The position numbers were made by a program, and so were the translations under genes. Below, piece after piece: positions 15,428 through 22,040 of a stretch of DNA of 26,723 nucleotides (position 1 is its first letter; the number at the start of each line of letters is the position of its first letter). The DNA comes from a virus. The DNA lies in IMG/VR virus record IMGVR_UViG_3300009001_000076, positions 1 through 26,723 of that record. One strand, given 5' to 3'. Below the pieces are notes generated by a model. The model did no database searches, had not been told where the DNA came from, and saw nothing but the letters and a program-made list of their open reading frames with translations.

Positions 15428-15720
15428 TAACGTCTCCTTGAAGCTTTGTTCATTGATTGTACTCTACGACTAGCAGGGTTTATTCTTTTTGTTCTACGTG
15501 CTTTTCTTGCCATTCTTTTACCTAGTCTTGCTTTTGTTCTTTTGAGAGTTGCACGTTTTTTTGGATCAGGTGCAGCAAAACAAGCAGAAATCTTTGATAC
15601 AATTCTATTTTTTCTAGGACCACTAGAACAACGATACTTGCGCACTACCTTCTTACCAGAACGTGCCCAAGTCTGCGCTTCTTCTAAATTTTCGTCAATA
15701 AAAAACTCACGTAATAACAT
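15427..15720 (-). CDS. very basic protein, paralogue of the previous gene (A copy), predicted leaderless
   Basis: A 97-residue protein starting MLLREFFIDENLEEAQTWAR. An acidic leader with an LEE|A site is followed by KYRCSSGPRK, a second Cys (ISACFAAP) and a long Lys/Arg-rich tail (TKRINPASRRVQ) ending SRRR. No Shine-Dalgarno is present. GATAAATA at 15726-15733 lies exactly five bases before the ATG, so a T4-type +1 would be the A of the start codon. This looks like a tandem duplication with the next gene. The acidic leader joined to a protamine-like body suits a protein processed in the prohead. Confidence 0.75.
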   Translation of the reverse strand: MLLREFFIDENLEEAQTWARSGKKVVRKYRCSSGPRKNRIVSKISACFAAPDPKKRATLKRTKARLGKRMARKARRTKRINPASRRVQSMNKASRRR

Positions 15721-15725
15721 ATAGT

Positions 15726-15733
15726 TATTTATC
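15726..15733 (-). promoter_or_regulatory. late promoter GATAAATA, leaderless geometry
   Basis: A strong match to the late consensus with five bases to the ATG at 15720. It is also part of an imperfect inverted repeat running into the coding start (CTCACG...CGTGAG). Confidence 0.6.
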
Positions 15734-15742
15734 GTGAGCGAA

Positions 15743-15985
15743 TTAGAACTTCATTAAAATTACAATAAGTGTAGAAAGTAACCCTGCAATTACAGTACCT
15801 GCTGTACCTATTAAAACTTTTGTCATTGACTGATGCCCAGATTTAAGATCTGTATGTATATCTCTTAAAGTACTTTCAACGACAGTTAGACGGTTATCAA
15901 GATTTTGATAACGCAAAGCGCACATATCAACATGTGCTTCTAGGTTTTGTTTTTCTAATGCTGTAGTGTCTTTGATTTCAGACAT
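15743..15985 (-). CDS. small coiled-coil protein with C-terminal membrane anchor (holin/XhlA-like)
   Basis: An 80-residue protein starting MSEIKDTTALEKQNLEAHVD. Residues 10-55 form a likely coiled coil (QNLDNRLTVVESTLRDIHTD). Residues 57-78 (TKVLIGTAGTVIAGLLSTLI) form one membrane helix close to the C-terminus. This topology resembles XhlA-type haemolysin/holin accessory proteins, but the match is architectural only. GGAG precedes the ATG. A late promoter GATAAATA lies about 80 bases upstream, giving a leader with no clear structure. Confidence 0.65.
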   Translation of the reverse strand: MSEIKDTTALEKQNLEAHVDMCALRYQNLDNRLTVVESTLRDIHTDLKSGHQSMTKVLIGTAGTVIAGLLSTLIVILMKF

Positions 15986-16062
15986 TTATATCTCCGTATA
16001 AAGTAAACTCGAAGTTGGCCTTTAGTTTGTGAAATGCCTGAATGTTTTTTTGCCCTATGTAT

Positions 16063-16458
16063 CTATTTATCATTGATGTTATAAAATACTATGTTTTTCT
16101 TACCATTTTGAGAAATAAAAACATCGTTTTTGAACTTTACTGTTTCGTCTAAATTTGTTATTACTGGAACTAGATTAAAATCATTAGTTAACATTTCTAC
16201 ATTAAGTGCATCTTCATATTCAATATCAAATATAAAATTCCAAACTTTTTGTTTATTTTTATATGAATTATCTAATCCAACTTCACTTGGTACAATTTTT
16301 TCAACATTAGGTGCTTTAATATATGTAGGATTTACTCTAAGTCCAATTGTTTGGAGTACAGTTAAGAAATTCTGTTGCTGACGCATTAACTTAGGATCTT
16401 CTCCTCTTCTAGCCCTTGTTTCAGTTATATCTACCAGTGTGTAAAGTTCGAATTTCAT
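16063..16458 (-). CDS. hypothetical phage protein, predicted leaderless
   Basis: A 131-residue protein starting MKFELYTLVDITETRARRGE. The segment DPKLMRQQQNFLTVLQTIGL is followed by an alternating polar/hydrophobic part suggesting an alpha/beta fold. I recognise it loosely as a conserved marine T4-like phage protein of unknown role. It lacks a Shine-Dalgarno. TGTAAATA at 16463-16470 lies four bases before the ATG, and a strong terminator lies just before that, so it seems to start its own late unit as a leaderless message. Confidence 0.7.
   Translation of the reverse strand: MKFELYTLVDITETRARRGEDPKLMRQQQNFLTVLQTIGLRVNPTYIKAPNVEKIVPSEVGLDNSYKNKQKVWNFIFDIEYEDALNVEMLTNDFNLVPVITNLDETVKFKNDVFISQNGKKNIVFYNINDK
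16064..16071 (-). promoter_or_regulatory. late promoter GATAAATA for the coiled-coil membrane protein
   Basis: The motif overlaps the stop codon of the upstream 131-aa gene (GAT AAA TAG). Predicted +1 is near 16058, leaving a leader of about 70 bases. Confidence 0.55.
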
Positions 16459-16462
16459 ATCG

Positions 16463-16470
16463 TATTTACA
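16463..16470 (-). promoter_or_regulatory. late promoter TGTAAATA, leaderless geometry
   Basis: The same octamer as at 804-811. Four bases separate it from the ATG at 16458. It lies directly after the U-tract of a terminator, again as at 804-811. Confidence 0.5.
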
Positions 16471-16475
16471 GACAT

Positions 16476-16508
16476 AAAAAAAGAGCCCACATAAATGTGA
16501 GCTCTTTG
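16476..16508 (-). terminator. rho-independent terminator of the abundant structural gene
   Basis: A stem of 7 bp (AAAGAGC/GCTCTTT) continued by one wobble and CACA/TGTG with a TAAA-type loop. It is followed on the minus strand by a run of seven T. Confidence 0.85.
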
Positions 16509-16543
16509 ATGTGCCTAAGCACGGTCCCTAAGGTAGTTAGGAA

Positions 16544-16918
16544 TTAGTAAGTAAATGCGTCTACTGTAACGGCTGAAAAGTCAACGCCATCAACAGTTGC
16601 AGCTACAGCTTGTAGAACATCTTCTAGGTGAGCAGCAACAGTTTCGCTGTTTGTGCCGTCATATGTGTCAGTACCGAAAGTACCTTCTAGAGCCATACGT
16701 ACACCGTCAGCAGTTGCGTCTGAATCTTGTGCAGTACCCATCATTACGATGTTGAAGCCTGAGCCTTGGATTACTTCAGCTGCTTTTTCTACAGCACCGT
16801 TTACGCCAAACTTAGCTGAAACGTCAATGCTGTTAAAGTTAACACGAATGTGTGTTAATGAACCTGTAGTGTTAACACTAGTTGCTACACCACCATTTGC
16901 TTTTGTTACTTCTGCCAT
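16544..16918 (-). CDS. small putative virion structural protein, probably highly expressed
   Basis: A 124-residue protein starting MAEVTKANGGVATSVNTTGS. It is Ala/Val/Thr/Asp rich with few basic residues, as in capsid decoration or tube-like proteins. No family is recognised. It is a single-gene unit: late promoter GATAAATA (16977-16984), a hairpin near the 5' end, a strong Shine-Dalgarno (AGGAG), and a strong terminator. That arrangement suits a virion protein needed in many copies. Confidence 0.72.
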   Translation of the reverse strand: MAEVTKANGGVATSVNTTGSLTHIRVNFNSIDVSAKFGVNGAVEKAAEVIQGSGFNIVMMGTAQDSDATADGVRMALEGTFGTDTYDGTNSETVAAHLEDVLQAVAATVDGVDFSAVTVDAFTY

Positions 16919-16935
16919 TTTATTTCTCCTATAAT

Positions 16936-16969
16936 CTCTAATGGCAAGTCGTTCTTCTCTACGACTTGT
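16936..16969 (-). other. 5'-proximal hairpin in the leader of the 124-aa gene
   Basis: CAAGTCGT pairs with ACGACTTG around an 8-base loop. The stem begins about three bases after the +1 predicted from GATAAATA. No T-run follows, so it is not a terminator. Confidence 0.55.
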
Positions 16970-16976
16970 ATGTAAT

Positions 16977-16984
16977 TATTTATC
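16977..16984 (-). promoter_or_regulatory. late promoter GATAAATA for the 124-aa structural gene
   Basis: A good late-consensus match on the minus strand. The predicted +1 is near 16971, about 53 bases before the ATG. Confidence 0.65.
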
Positions 16985-17006
16985 TAATTAAAAAAAAATA
17001 TAGGAT

Positions 17007-17873
17007 TTAGCGTGTTTTTTTAGCTCTTTGTTGCAGAGCACGTAATTGTTGCACATAAGCAGGGCCGCCTTGCACAATATCGTCTATCATTTGTATTGCT
17101 GGAAGATAAGCTTGCACCATATTAGAACTTGCTGCTTTGCCGTCTTTTGCCATTTCTAAAAACTTTTTAGTAAGGGCTAGGTTTTTTGAGCCAACTAAGT
17201 ACTTGTATAGTGCAAGATCACCAGGCTGTGTTGCTATATCTGGACGGCTAACAGTTGGTTCAGGATCAGTTACATTAGTTTTTTCTAGGTCTTTTATCTG
17301 TGCAAACTTTTCAAAGTCTTCAATTATATCAGAACTTCTTAATTTTGCACGAACAGCAAAAATTAATCTAGTAACTAGTAATCTTTTATCTGCTCTAGTA
17401 AGTTTGTTGTAACTAACTAAATTCCTACGAATAGCTTTATAATCAGTATTAGTTATATTTAATGCGCCTTCAAGTTTAAGTAATAATTGACTTGTTTGCG
17501 TAGGTTCTTTGCCTTGAGCAAGAGCATTAATATGTCTGTTTATTGCTGCTACAGGCAATATAGTTTTTGCTTTAAGACGTTTTGCTGCACCAGGATCTTT
17601 GAGTTTATCTTGGGCACTGTCATCTCCTACAAGGAAATAGATAAAATTATATAGGTCAGTGCCCATTATACGATAAAATTTATAAAGCTCAAAACCTGAT
17701 GTTTTTTTACAATAACGTTGTACATATCCTTTAAAGTCAGGATACTGTCGCATAGTTTCTAAAGCCAGCAAAGTCAAGTATGCTCTTTCTCCACAATCAG
17801 TGTATGTCAGCTTTTTAGAGCTGCCATTATCTTTTGTCATTCTTGACTCGTGCAGGTCTTTAATAAAGTTCAT
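17007..17873 (-). CDS. hypothetical helical protein with capsid-leader-like N-terminus
   Basis: A 288-residue, mostly helical basic protein starting MNFIKDLHESRMTKDNGSSK. An LHE|S site at residues 7-9 resembles a prohead-protease cut. Segments TYTDCGERAYLTLLALETMR and FELYKFYRIMGTDLYNFIYF are aromatic-rich helices, and the end is Gln/Lys rich. No family is recognised. It abuts the 134-aa gene (start and stop overlap by one base), so it is in the 20453-17007 late run. Confidence 0.7.
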   Translation of the reverse strand: MNFIKDLHESRMTKDNGSSKKLTYTDCGERAYLTLLALETMRQYPDFKGYVQRYCKKTSGFELYKFYRIMGTDLYNFIYFLVGDDSAQDKLKDPGAAKRLKAKTILPVAAINRHINALAQGKEPTQTSQLLLKLEGALNITNTDYKAIRRNLVSYNKLTRADKRLLVTRLIFAVRAKLRSSDIIEDFEKFAQIKDLEKTNVTDPEPTVSRPDIATQPGDLALYKYLVGSKNLALTKKFLEMAKDGKAASSNMVQAYLPAIQMIDDIVQGGPAYVQQLRALQQRAKKTR

Positions 17874-18277
17874 TAACGTCCTCTAGCTCTCATATCAGCT
17901 TGACGTGCTATTTCGTCGTCATCCGGTCCGTCCATATCATCTTCTGGTTCATCTGTAGGTTCTTGTGGTTCCGGCATTGCAACAGCTCTAGCTTCTTTTG
18001 CTTTTGCAATAATTTCAGCAAGTTCATCTTTACTTGTTATACCTGCTTTTTTAAGAGCTTCCCCGGGTGTACGAGCTCTGCCACTTGGTAATTCAGATAG
18101 CATTCCTCCTAACATATTTGCTTTATTCCATAGTTCGTCATCTGGCCACTTAACACCTGATGATGGTTCTATCGAATTAGTAATTTGACGACCTAACTTA
18201 CGCTCTGCTTGAAACTTGTTCGCATCAGGATCGTAAATTGAGGCGCGATCTGCTTCTGTTACTTCATTTATTTTCAT
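17873..18277 (-). CDS. hypothetical acidic protein with capsid-leader-like N-terminus
   Basis: A 134-residue protein starting MKINEVTEADRASIYDPDAN. It has INE and VTE|A sites within the first eight residues. A compact helical middle (GMLSELPSGRARTPGEALKK) is followed by a Pro/Asp/Glu-rich linker (PQEPTDEPEDDMDGPDDDEI) and a short basic end. The function is unknown. The acidic tail recalls internal head proteins. The gene starts 10 bases after the KxDG protein stop. Confidence 0.7.
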   Translation of the reverse strand: MKINEVTEADRASIYDPDANKFQAERKLGRQITNSIEPSSGVKWPDDELWNKANMLGGMLSELPSGRARTPGEALKKAGITSKDELAEIIAKAKEARAVAMPEPQEPTDEPEDDMDGPDDDEIARQADMRARGR

Positions 18278-18287
18278 ATCTATTTCC

Positions 18288-19439
18288 TTAGTTTGGTTGC
18301 CAACGTCCTCGTGGCACTAGTTTAGTTTTTGATCCGAGGGCTACATAACCTTCGCCGCCCTTTTCGCCTTTTGTTGTTGCCTTAACGTCTGCGTCAGCAT
18401 CGTCTAATTGATCTATGATGTGATCCTTGACAGACATGATTTGTTTTACAAGACCTAGTATAGCATCTAAGCCTCCTGTTTGTTTATTTAACTCTGCTAG
18501 TTTAACTTGCTGTCCTTGGCTTACTTTGCTGTTTGCAAGCCAAGCAAAGAAGTTTGCTTCTAGTTTGTCTAATTGCTTTGCTTTACCCATTTGGTTAACA
18601 TATGTGTAGATAATACCTGCAGGATTACTTAATCCTTTTGTACCTTGTAGGAATGTATCTATTGCTTGAGCCTTACTTTGCACTCTTTTTCTTATGTTGT
18701 CAACCTCTTTTGTATCTACTTTTGGCTGGTGGGCAACATAAGTTTGTCCTAGCACTACTGCGTCTTGCGAATTTAATTCATTTACATCTTTAATAGGTGT
18801 GCTTGATTTACTACCCCATTCGTCAAATTTTGTATGAACTACTACACCCACTTTTGACTTCGCTATGCGGCCCCCGAGTGGGCTTCGTGTGTCGACTGTG
18901 TATTTGACGTTGTTAGGTTCAAATTCTACTGCGCCGTCAGTAGTGCTAAAAGGTTTACGTGGGCTGTATAATAAGTCTCCATACACATATCCACGAAAGT
19001 TTGGAGGTGTAGCTGCTTTCATTATGTTAAACACTTCTGCCATTTCTTCGCCAAAGTCTTTGCGCCACGGTTCTTCTTCTACACCTTTACCTGAATTTTG
19101 TATAAACCTTGATAAATTTTCTGCACTTGTTGATTTGTTTCTGCCCCAGCCGTTCTTACCTACAAGAACAAATTGTCCATCTGGTTCACGCCCCCAATAG
19201 ATAGTTGGGTTTCCGTCCCATTTGATAGCAACATCTCCTGAGTCTGAGCCTAGCTTTTCAAGTATGTCTGCTGCTTCCATTCCGCCTTGTGATCCTTTTG
19301 TAAACACAAGATCTTCTAGGTGTTGGTACTCACGACCTACCTTTGCTGCTTCTGTAAGACTTTCGCAAACACATGGTTCTGCGTTACATTTACCGCACAC
19401 CCAGTCTTCTTTCAATATACGAAATTCTTGAAATCTCAT
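18288..19439 (-). CDS. KxDG nucleotidyltransferase/ligase-like phage protein (DUF6267-like)
   Basis: A 383-residue protein. Residues 1-30 form a leader (MRFQEFRILKED) with a possible zinc knuckle (CGKCNAEPCVC) and an LTE|A site at 28-30. Then YQHLEDLVFTKGSQGG leads to K73-W-D-G76 in VAIKWDGNPTIYWG, the motif I lysine of covalent nucleotidyltransferases (DNA/RNA ligases, capping enzymes). FRGYVYGDLLY (D154) could be motif III, and SKTKLV near the end could be motif V. It resembles a marine T4-like phage family that I recall as DUF6267. The activity is inferred. It overlaps the Pol-beta-like gene by ATGA, so the two may act together. Confidence 0.8.
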   Translation of the reverse strand: MRFQEFRILKEDWVCGKCNAEPCVCESLTEAAKVGREYQHLEDLVFTKGSQGGMEAADILEKLGSDSGDVAIKWDGNPTIYWGREPDGQFVLVGKNGWGRNKSTSAENLSRFIQNSGKGVEEEPWRKDFGEEMAEVFNIMKAATPPNFRGYVYGDLLYSPRKPFSTTDGAVEFEPNNVKYTVDTRSPLGGRIAKSKVGVVVHTKFDEWGSKSSTPIKDVNELNSQDAVVLGQTYVAHQPKVDTKEVDNIRKRVQSKAQAIDTFLQGTKGLSNPAGIIYTYVNQMGKAKQLDKLEANFFAWLANSKVSQGQQVKLAELNKQTGGLDAILGLVKQIMSVKDHIIDQLDDADADVKATTKGEKGGEGYVALGSKTKLVPRGRWQPN

Positions 19440-20200
19440 TTTACTAATGCTGCCTTAAGTGTTATTATTCTGTTTAGTTGTTTATCTGCTAAAGATTCAG
19501 CAGGTTGTATTTTCTTTTGTTTCCAAGTTGGATTTGCTTCTGGGTCGGTTTCGTATTTGTCTACAATTGCTTTTGCTTCTGGATTTGCCTTAACAATGCT
19601 TTCAACGCTACCTAGGTCCTTGCCTGTAGCATTAGGACCTAACAGTTCCTTTGCAATCTCGTCCATATTATTACTGACAAGTTCATTAGTCTCTCTATTA
19701 ATTAGGCCTTTATATGGGCTCCACTTCATGCCTTTTGCTTTTGCTAGATCGGCAATCATCATTTGTTTGTGTATGCCCTTGTATGGCGATCCTTTTGGTA
19801 GATCGTGTACATGGAACTTCTGTGCTGTTTCGCCGTTGTCAACAACCATAATGTCAACCTGTTGTGCTGCTCCGCCTACTTTAGTTTTAACGTGTACGCT
19901 TGTACCTGTTTTCTTTGTATCAAATCCTGCTTGTTGGAATAGTTGTTCTAGCTCAACTCTTGCTGCTTTTGCGTCTTTAACTTGGAAGTGATCTGCGAGT
20001 TTGCCAGCATCAATAATCATATCTAGATCGCCGCTGCGCTTACCAGAAGTAGGTGTTGCGCCTGATCCAATTGGCAATGCTTTTGCTCCTGTTTTTGCCA
20101 ACACACTATTAACCTGTTTCATCATATCAGGAATTATAGCTTGATCAAAGTCTTCAGTCTCGTCTGGCCAAATATTGCCGCCTTCATTCAATTTCGTCAT
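19436..20200 (-). CDS. Pol-beta-fold nucleotidyltransferase-like protein
   Basis: A 254-residue protein starting MTKLNEGGNIWPDETEDFDQ, with an LNE|G site at residues 4-6. The signature GSGATPTSGKRSGDLDMIID (G45-S46, D58, D60) plus VDIMVVD (D116) gives the three carboxylates of the Pol-beta nucleotidyltransferase fold, which transfers an NMP to RNA, protein or a small molecule. HVHDLPKGSPYKGIHKQMMI and a C-terminal helical part follow. It overlaps the 89-aa gene upstream and the KxDG gene downstream. The target is unknown; RNA repair or modification of an injected substrate is possible. Confidence 0.8.
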   Translation of the reverse strand: MTKLNEGGNIWPDETEDFDQAIIPDMMKQVNSVLAKTGAKALPIGSGATPTSGKRSGDLDMIIDAGKLADHFQVKDAKAARVELEQLFQQAGFDTKKTGTSVHVKTKVGGAAQQVDIMVVDNGETAQKFHVHDLPKGSPYKGIHKQMMIADLAKAKGMKWSPYKGLINRETNELVSNNMDEIAKELLGPNATGKDLGSVESIVKANPEAKAIVDKYETDPEANPTWKQKKIQPAESLADKQLNRIITLKAALVK

Positions 20201-20453
20201 CTATTTTTTTACTCTCTATTATTCGTTGCATTGAGCGTTTAAATTTTCTAGGATCTCCACTTTTAATACTGTTTAAAAATCTACGTTCTAATTCATATGC
20301 TGTTTCATCTTCGTATAAATTATGTATACGACTAAGTAGATTGATGGCACTCTCAATAATATTATTGGCTGTAGAATCAATAAAATAGTCACTGTCCTTG
20401 TTGCCATGAACATTATTAAGCTCTTCAAGTATAGATCTAGTACGTTTTTTCAT
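20184..20453 (-). CDS. small conserved-type phage protein (RSILEELN family)
   Basis: An 89-residue helical protein starting MKKRTRSILEELNNVHGNKD, with NIIESAINLLSRI and ELERRFLNSIKSGDPRKFKR. The pattern recalls a small T4-like marine phage protein, but no function is known to me. The frame continues to 20606, but those upstream starts lack a Shine-Dalgarno and run through the divergent lipase start and both promoter motifs. The ATG at 20453 has AGGA nearby and clears that region. It overlaps the NTase gene by 17 bases. Confidence 0.7.
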   Translation of the reverse strand: MKKRTRSILEELNNVHGNKDSDYFIDSTANNIIESAINLLSRIHNLYEDETAYELERRFLNSIKSGDPRKFKRSMQRIIESKKIDDEIE

Positions 20454-20473
20454 TACATTAAGTCCTGTTACAG

Positions 20474-20481
20474 TATTTAGT
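20474..20481 (-). promoter_or_regulatory. degenerate late motif ACTAAATA for the NTase/ligase run
   Basis: It lies 20 bases before the 89-aa gene start and back-to-back with the plus-strand TATAAATA at 20492. The first two bases deviate from the stronger NATAAATA form. Confidence 0.4.
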
Positions 20482-20491
20482 GTAAACTGCA

Positions 20492-20499
20492 TATAAATA
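20492..20499 (+). promoter_or_regulatory. late promoter TATAAATA for the class 3 lipase
   Basis: A perfect late consensus on the plus strand. The predicted +1 is near 20505, with GGAGGG following and TTG at 20524. Confidence 0.65.
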
Positions 20500-20523
20500 T
20501 TACAAACATTGGAGGGTAAAACA

Positions 20524-21306
20524 TTGTCTATAATAAAATTAAGTTTTCCAGAGCGTTCATTATTATTTGCCAAACTGTCTGAAATTTCATATAATGATAA
20601 CATCAAGGAAGTAAAAAAGCAAGTAAAAGAATTAGGGTTTACAGAAGTAGAATTTTATAACAAAGAAGGAGCACAAGCATATCGTTTTGCAAGCAAAGAT
20701 GATATGGTTATTGCATGTCGCGGCACACAACCAACACAATGGAATGATATTAGTGCAGATCTAAAAGCAGTTCCAGTTGTAGCAGAGACCATAAGTCGTG
20801 TGCATCAAGGATTTAAAGCAGAAGTAGACGAGTTATGGCCAATGGTAATGGCAGACCTTATGTCAAAACAACCTAAACAAAAACTATGGTTCTGTGGACA
20901 TTCACTAGGTGCTGCAATGGCAACTATAATGGCAAGCCGTTGTTTGTACAACACCAAAGTTCCTGATCCTGAAGAATTATACACATACGGTTCTCCAAGA
21001 GTAGGCTGGAAGGGTTATGTAGTACATCTTGGAGTAAAGCATCATCGTTGGGTAAACAATAATGACATTGTTACCACAGTGCCTCCTAGGTTAATGGGAT
21101 ACAGACACCACGGAACAGAACACTATCTAAACGCATATGGTAATGTAAGAAAACTTACTGCTATGCAAAGGTTCAAAGATCGTATGCGTGGAATGTGGAT
21201 GGGTATTAAACGTGGCGGTATTGATAACTTCTCAGATCACTCAATGACCAACTACATAAATTATTTAGAATTTTACGCTAAAGGCAAAGAAAACTCACAG
21301 CACTAA
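20524..21306 (+). CDS. class 3 lipase (alpha/beta hydrolase)
   Basis: A 260-residue protein starting MSIIKLSFPERSLLFAKLSE. The nucleophile elbow G-H-S127-L-G lies in FCGHSLGAAMATIMA. The DIV segment (D181 in NNNDIVTTVPP) and H239 (FSDHSMTNY) complete a Ser-Asp-His triad, and the early VIACRGTQP fits the oxyanion region of class 3 lipases. It would cleave a lipid or ester. GGAGGG lies inside an upstream open stretch, so the TTG at 20524 is the start. It is an isolated plus-strand gene; its end meets the minus-strand UDP-glucose-dehydrogenase gene tail to tail. A lysis or membrane role is inferred. Confidence 0.88.
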   Translation: MSIIKLSFPERSLLFAKLSEISYNDNIKEVKKQVKELGFTEVEFYNKEGAQAYRFASKDDMVIACRGTQPTQWNDISADLKAVPVVAETISRVHQGFKAEVDELWPMVMADLMSKQPKQKLWFCGHSLGAAMATIMASRCLYNTKVPDPEELYTYGSPRVGWKGYVVHLGVKHHRWVNNNDIVTTVPPRLMGYRHHGTEHYLNAYGNVRKLTAMQRFKDRMRGMWMGIKRGGIDNFSDHSMTNYINYLEFYAKGKENSQH

Positions 21307-22040
21307 GACTTTCGTATACGGTTATTGTATGCAATAGCTTCTTGTAAAATACTCAGCTCAACGTTATCTCGTTGAGCTGTTTTTACGAGTGCTGATGTAT
21401 CTTTAGGGAAACAGTGTCCACCAAAACCACGCTGCTCTGTAACCTTAGTGTGGCTATCTCCAATGCGAGGATCTATACCTGTATAATGTGCAACTGCTTC
21501 ATAGTCTACATCTATTGCTTCGCATAAATCATACATCTGATTAAAGAACGCAACTTTAAGTGCTAAGAAACTGTTGCGGGCATATTTGGCAAGTATAAGT
21601 GCTTCTGGGTCGCAAACCTCAGTGTTCAAACAAAATACATCCTTCCAAAAATTACAGCCTTTGCCTCCTATGAGCAACTTGTCAAGATTCATTATATCTT
21701 CTTCCCAAGATGCTTCTCTCAAAAATTCTGGTGAAAATGCAATAGTTCTATCTGGGAATGTATCCATTAACATTCTCCAACCTTCTACACTAATAGTAGA
21801 TTTTATTAGTATAGGAACATCTGGCGATGATTCTATTACATCAAATATGTTTTTCATTTCGCAGCTGCCGTCATTTCGTGGCGGAGTTGCTACACAAACT
21901 ATAACGCCTTGTGTGTCTTCTGCAATAGGGAAGTTCCAGGCTGCATAAGCTGGATCAACTATATCAATTTCGTGAGCTTGTTGTAATAATGTGTTATGGG
22001 CTTTGCCTACAAAGCCGTAACCTGCAATAGTAATATTCAT
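21303..22040 (-). CDS. short UDP-glucose/nucleotide-sugar dehydrogenase-like protein
   Basis: A 245-residue protein. The NAD-binding Rossmann start is GYGFVGKAHN. VCVATPPRNDGSCEM, FSPEFLREA, KYARNSFLALKVAFFNQ and the catalytic Cys in GFGGHC210FPKD match the UDP-glucose 6-dehydrogenase family, which oxidises a nucleotide sugar to the acid. At 245 residues it lacks the C-terminal UDP-binding domain of typical enzymes (about 400-450 aa) and stops soon after the Cys motif. It could make modified sugars for glycan remodelling or be a truncated domain with another role. It overlaps the hydrolase gene by ATGA. Confidence 0.88.
   Translation of the reverse strand: MNITIAGYGFVGKAHNTLLQQAHEIDIVDPAYAAWNFPIAEDTQGVIVCVATPPRNDGSCEMKNIFDVIESSPDVPILIKSTISVEGWRMLMDTFPDRTIAFSPEFLREASWEEDIMNLDKLLIGGKGCNFWKDVFCLNTEVCDPEALILAKYARNSFLALKVAFFNQMYDLCEAIDVDYEAVAHYTGIDPRIGDSHTKVTEQRGFGGHCFPKDTSALVKTAQRDNVELSILQEAIAYNNRIRKS

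Noticed and set aside
15698-15733. Terminator formed by the CTCACG...CGTGAG repeat followed by T's
   Set aside because: It would sit inside the start of a well-supported gene and includes the late promoter. The stem is AT-rich and interrupted, so chance overlap is likelier.
20454-20606. Longer start for the 89-aa gene
   Set aside because: The extension crosses the lipase start, its TATAAATA promoter and the minus-strand promoter motif, and has no Shine-Dalgarno. The family pattern (RSILEELN) begins right after the ATG at 20453.
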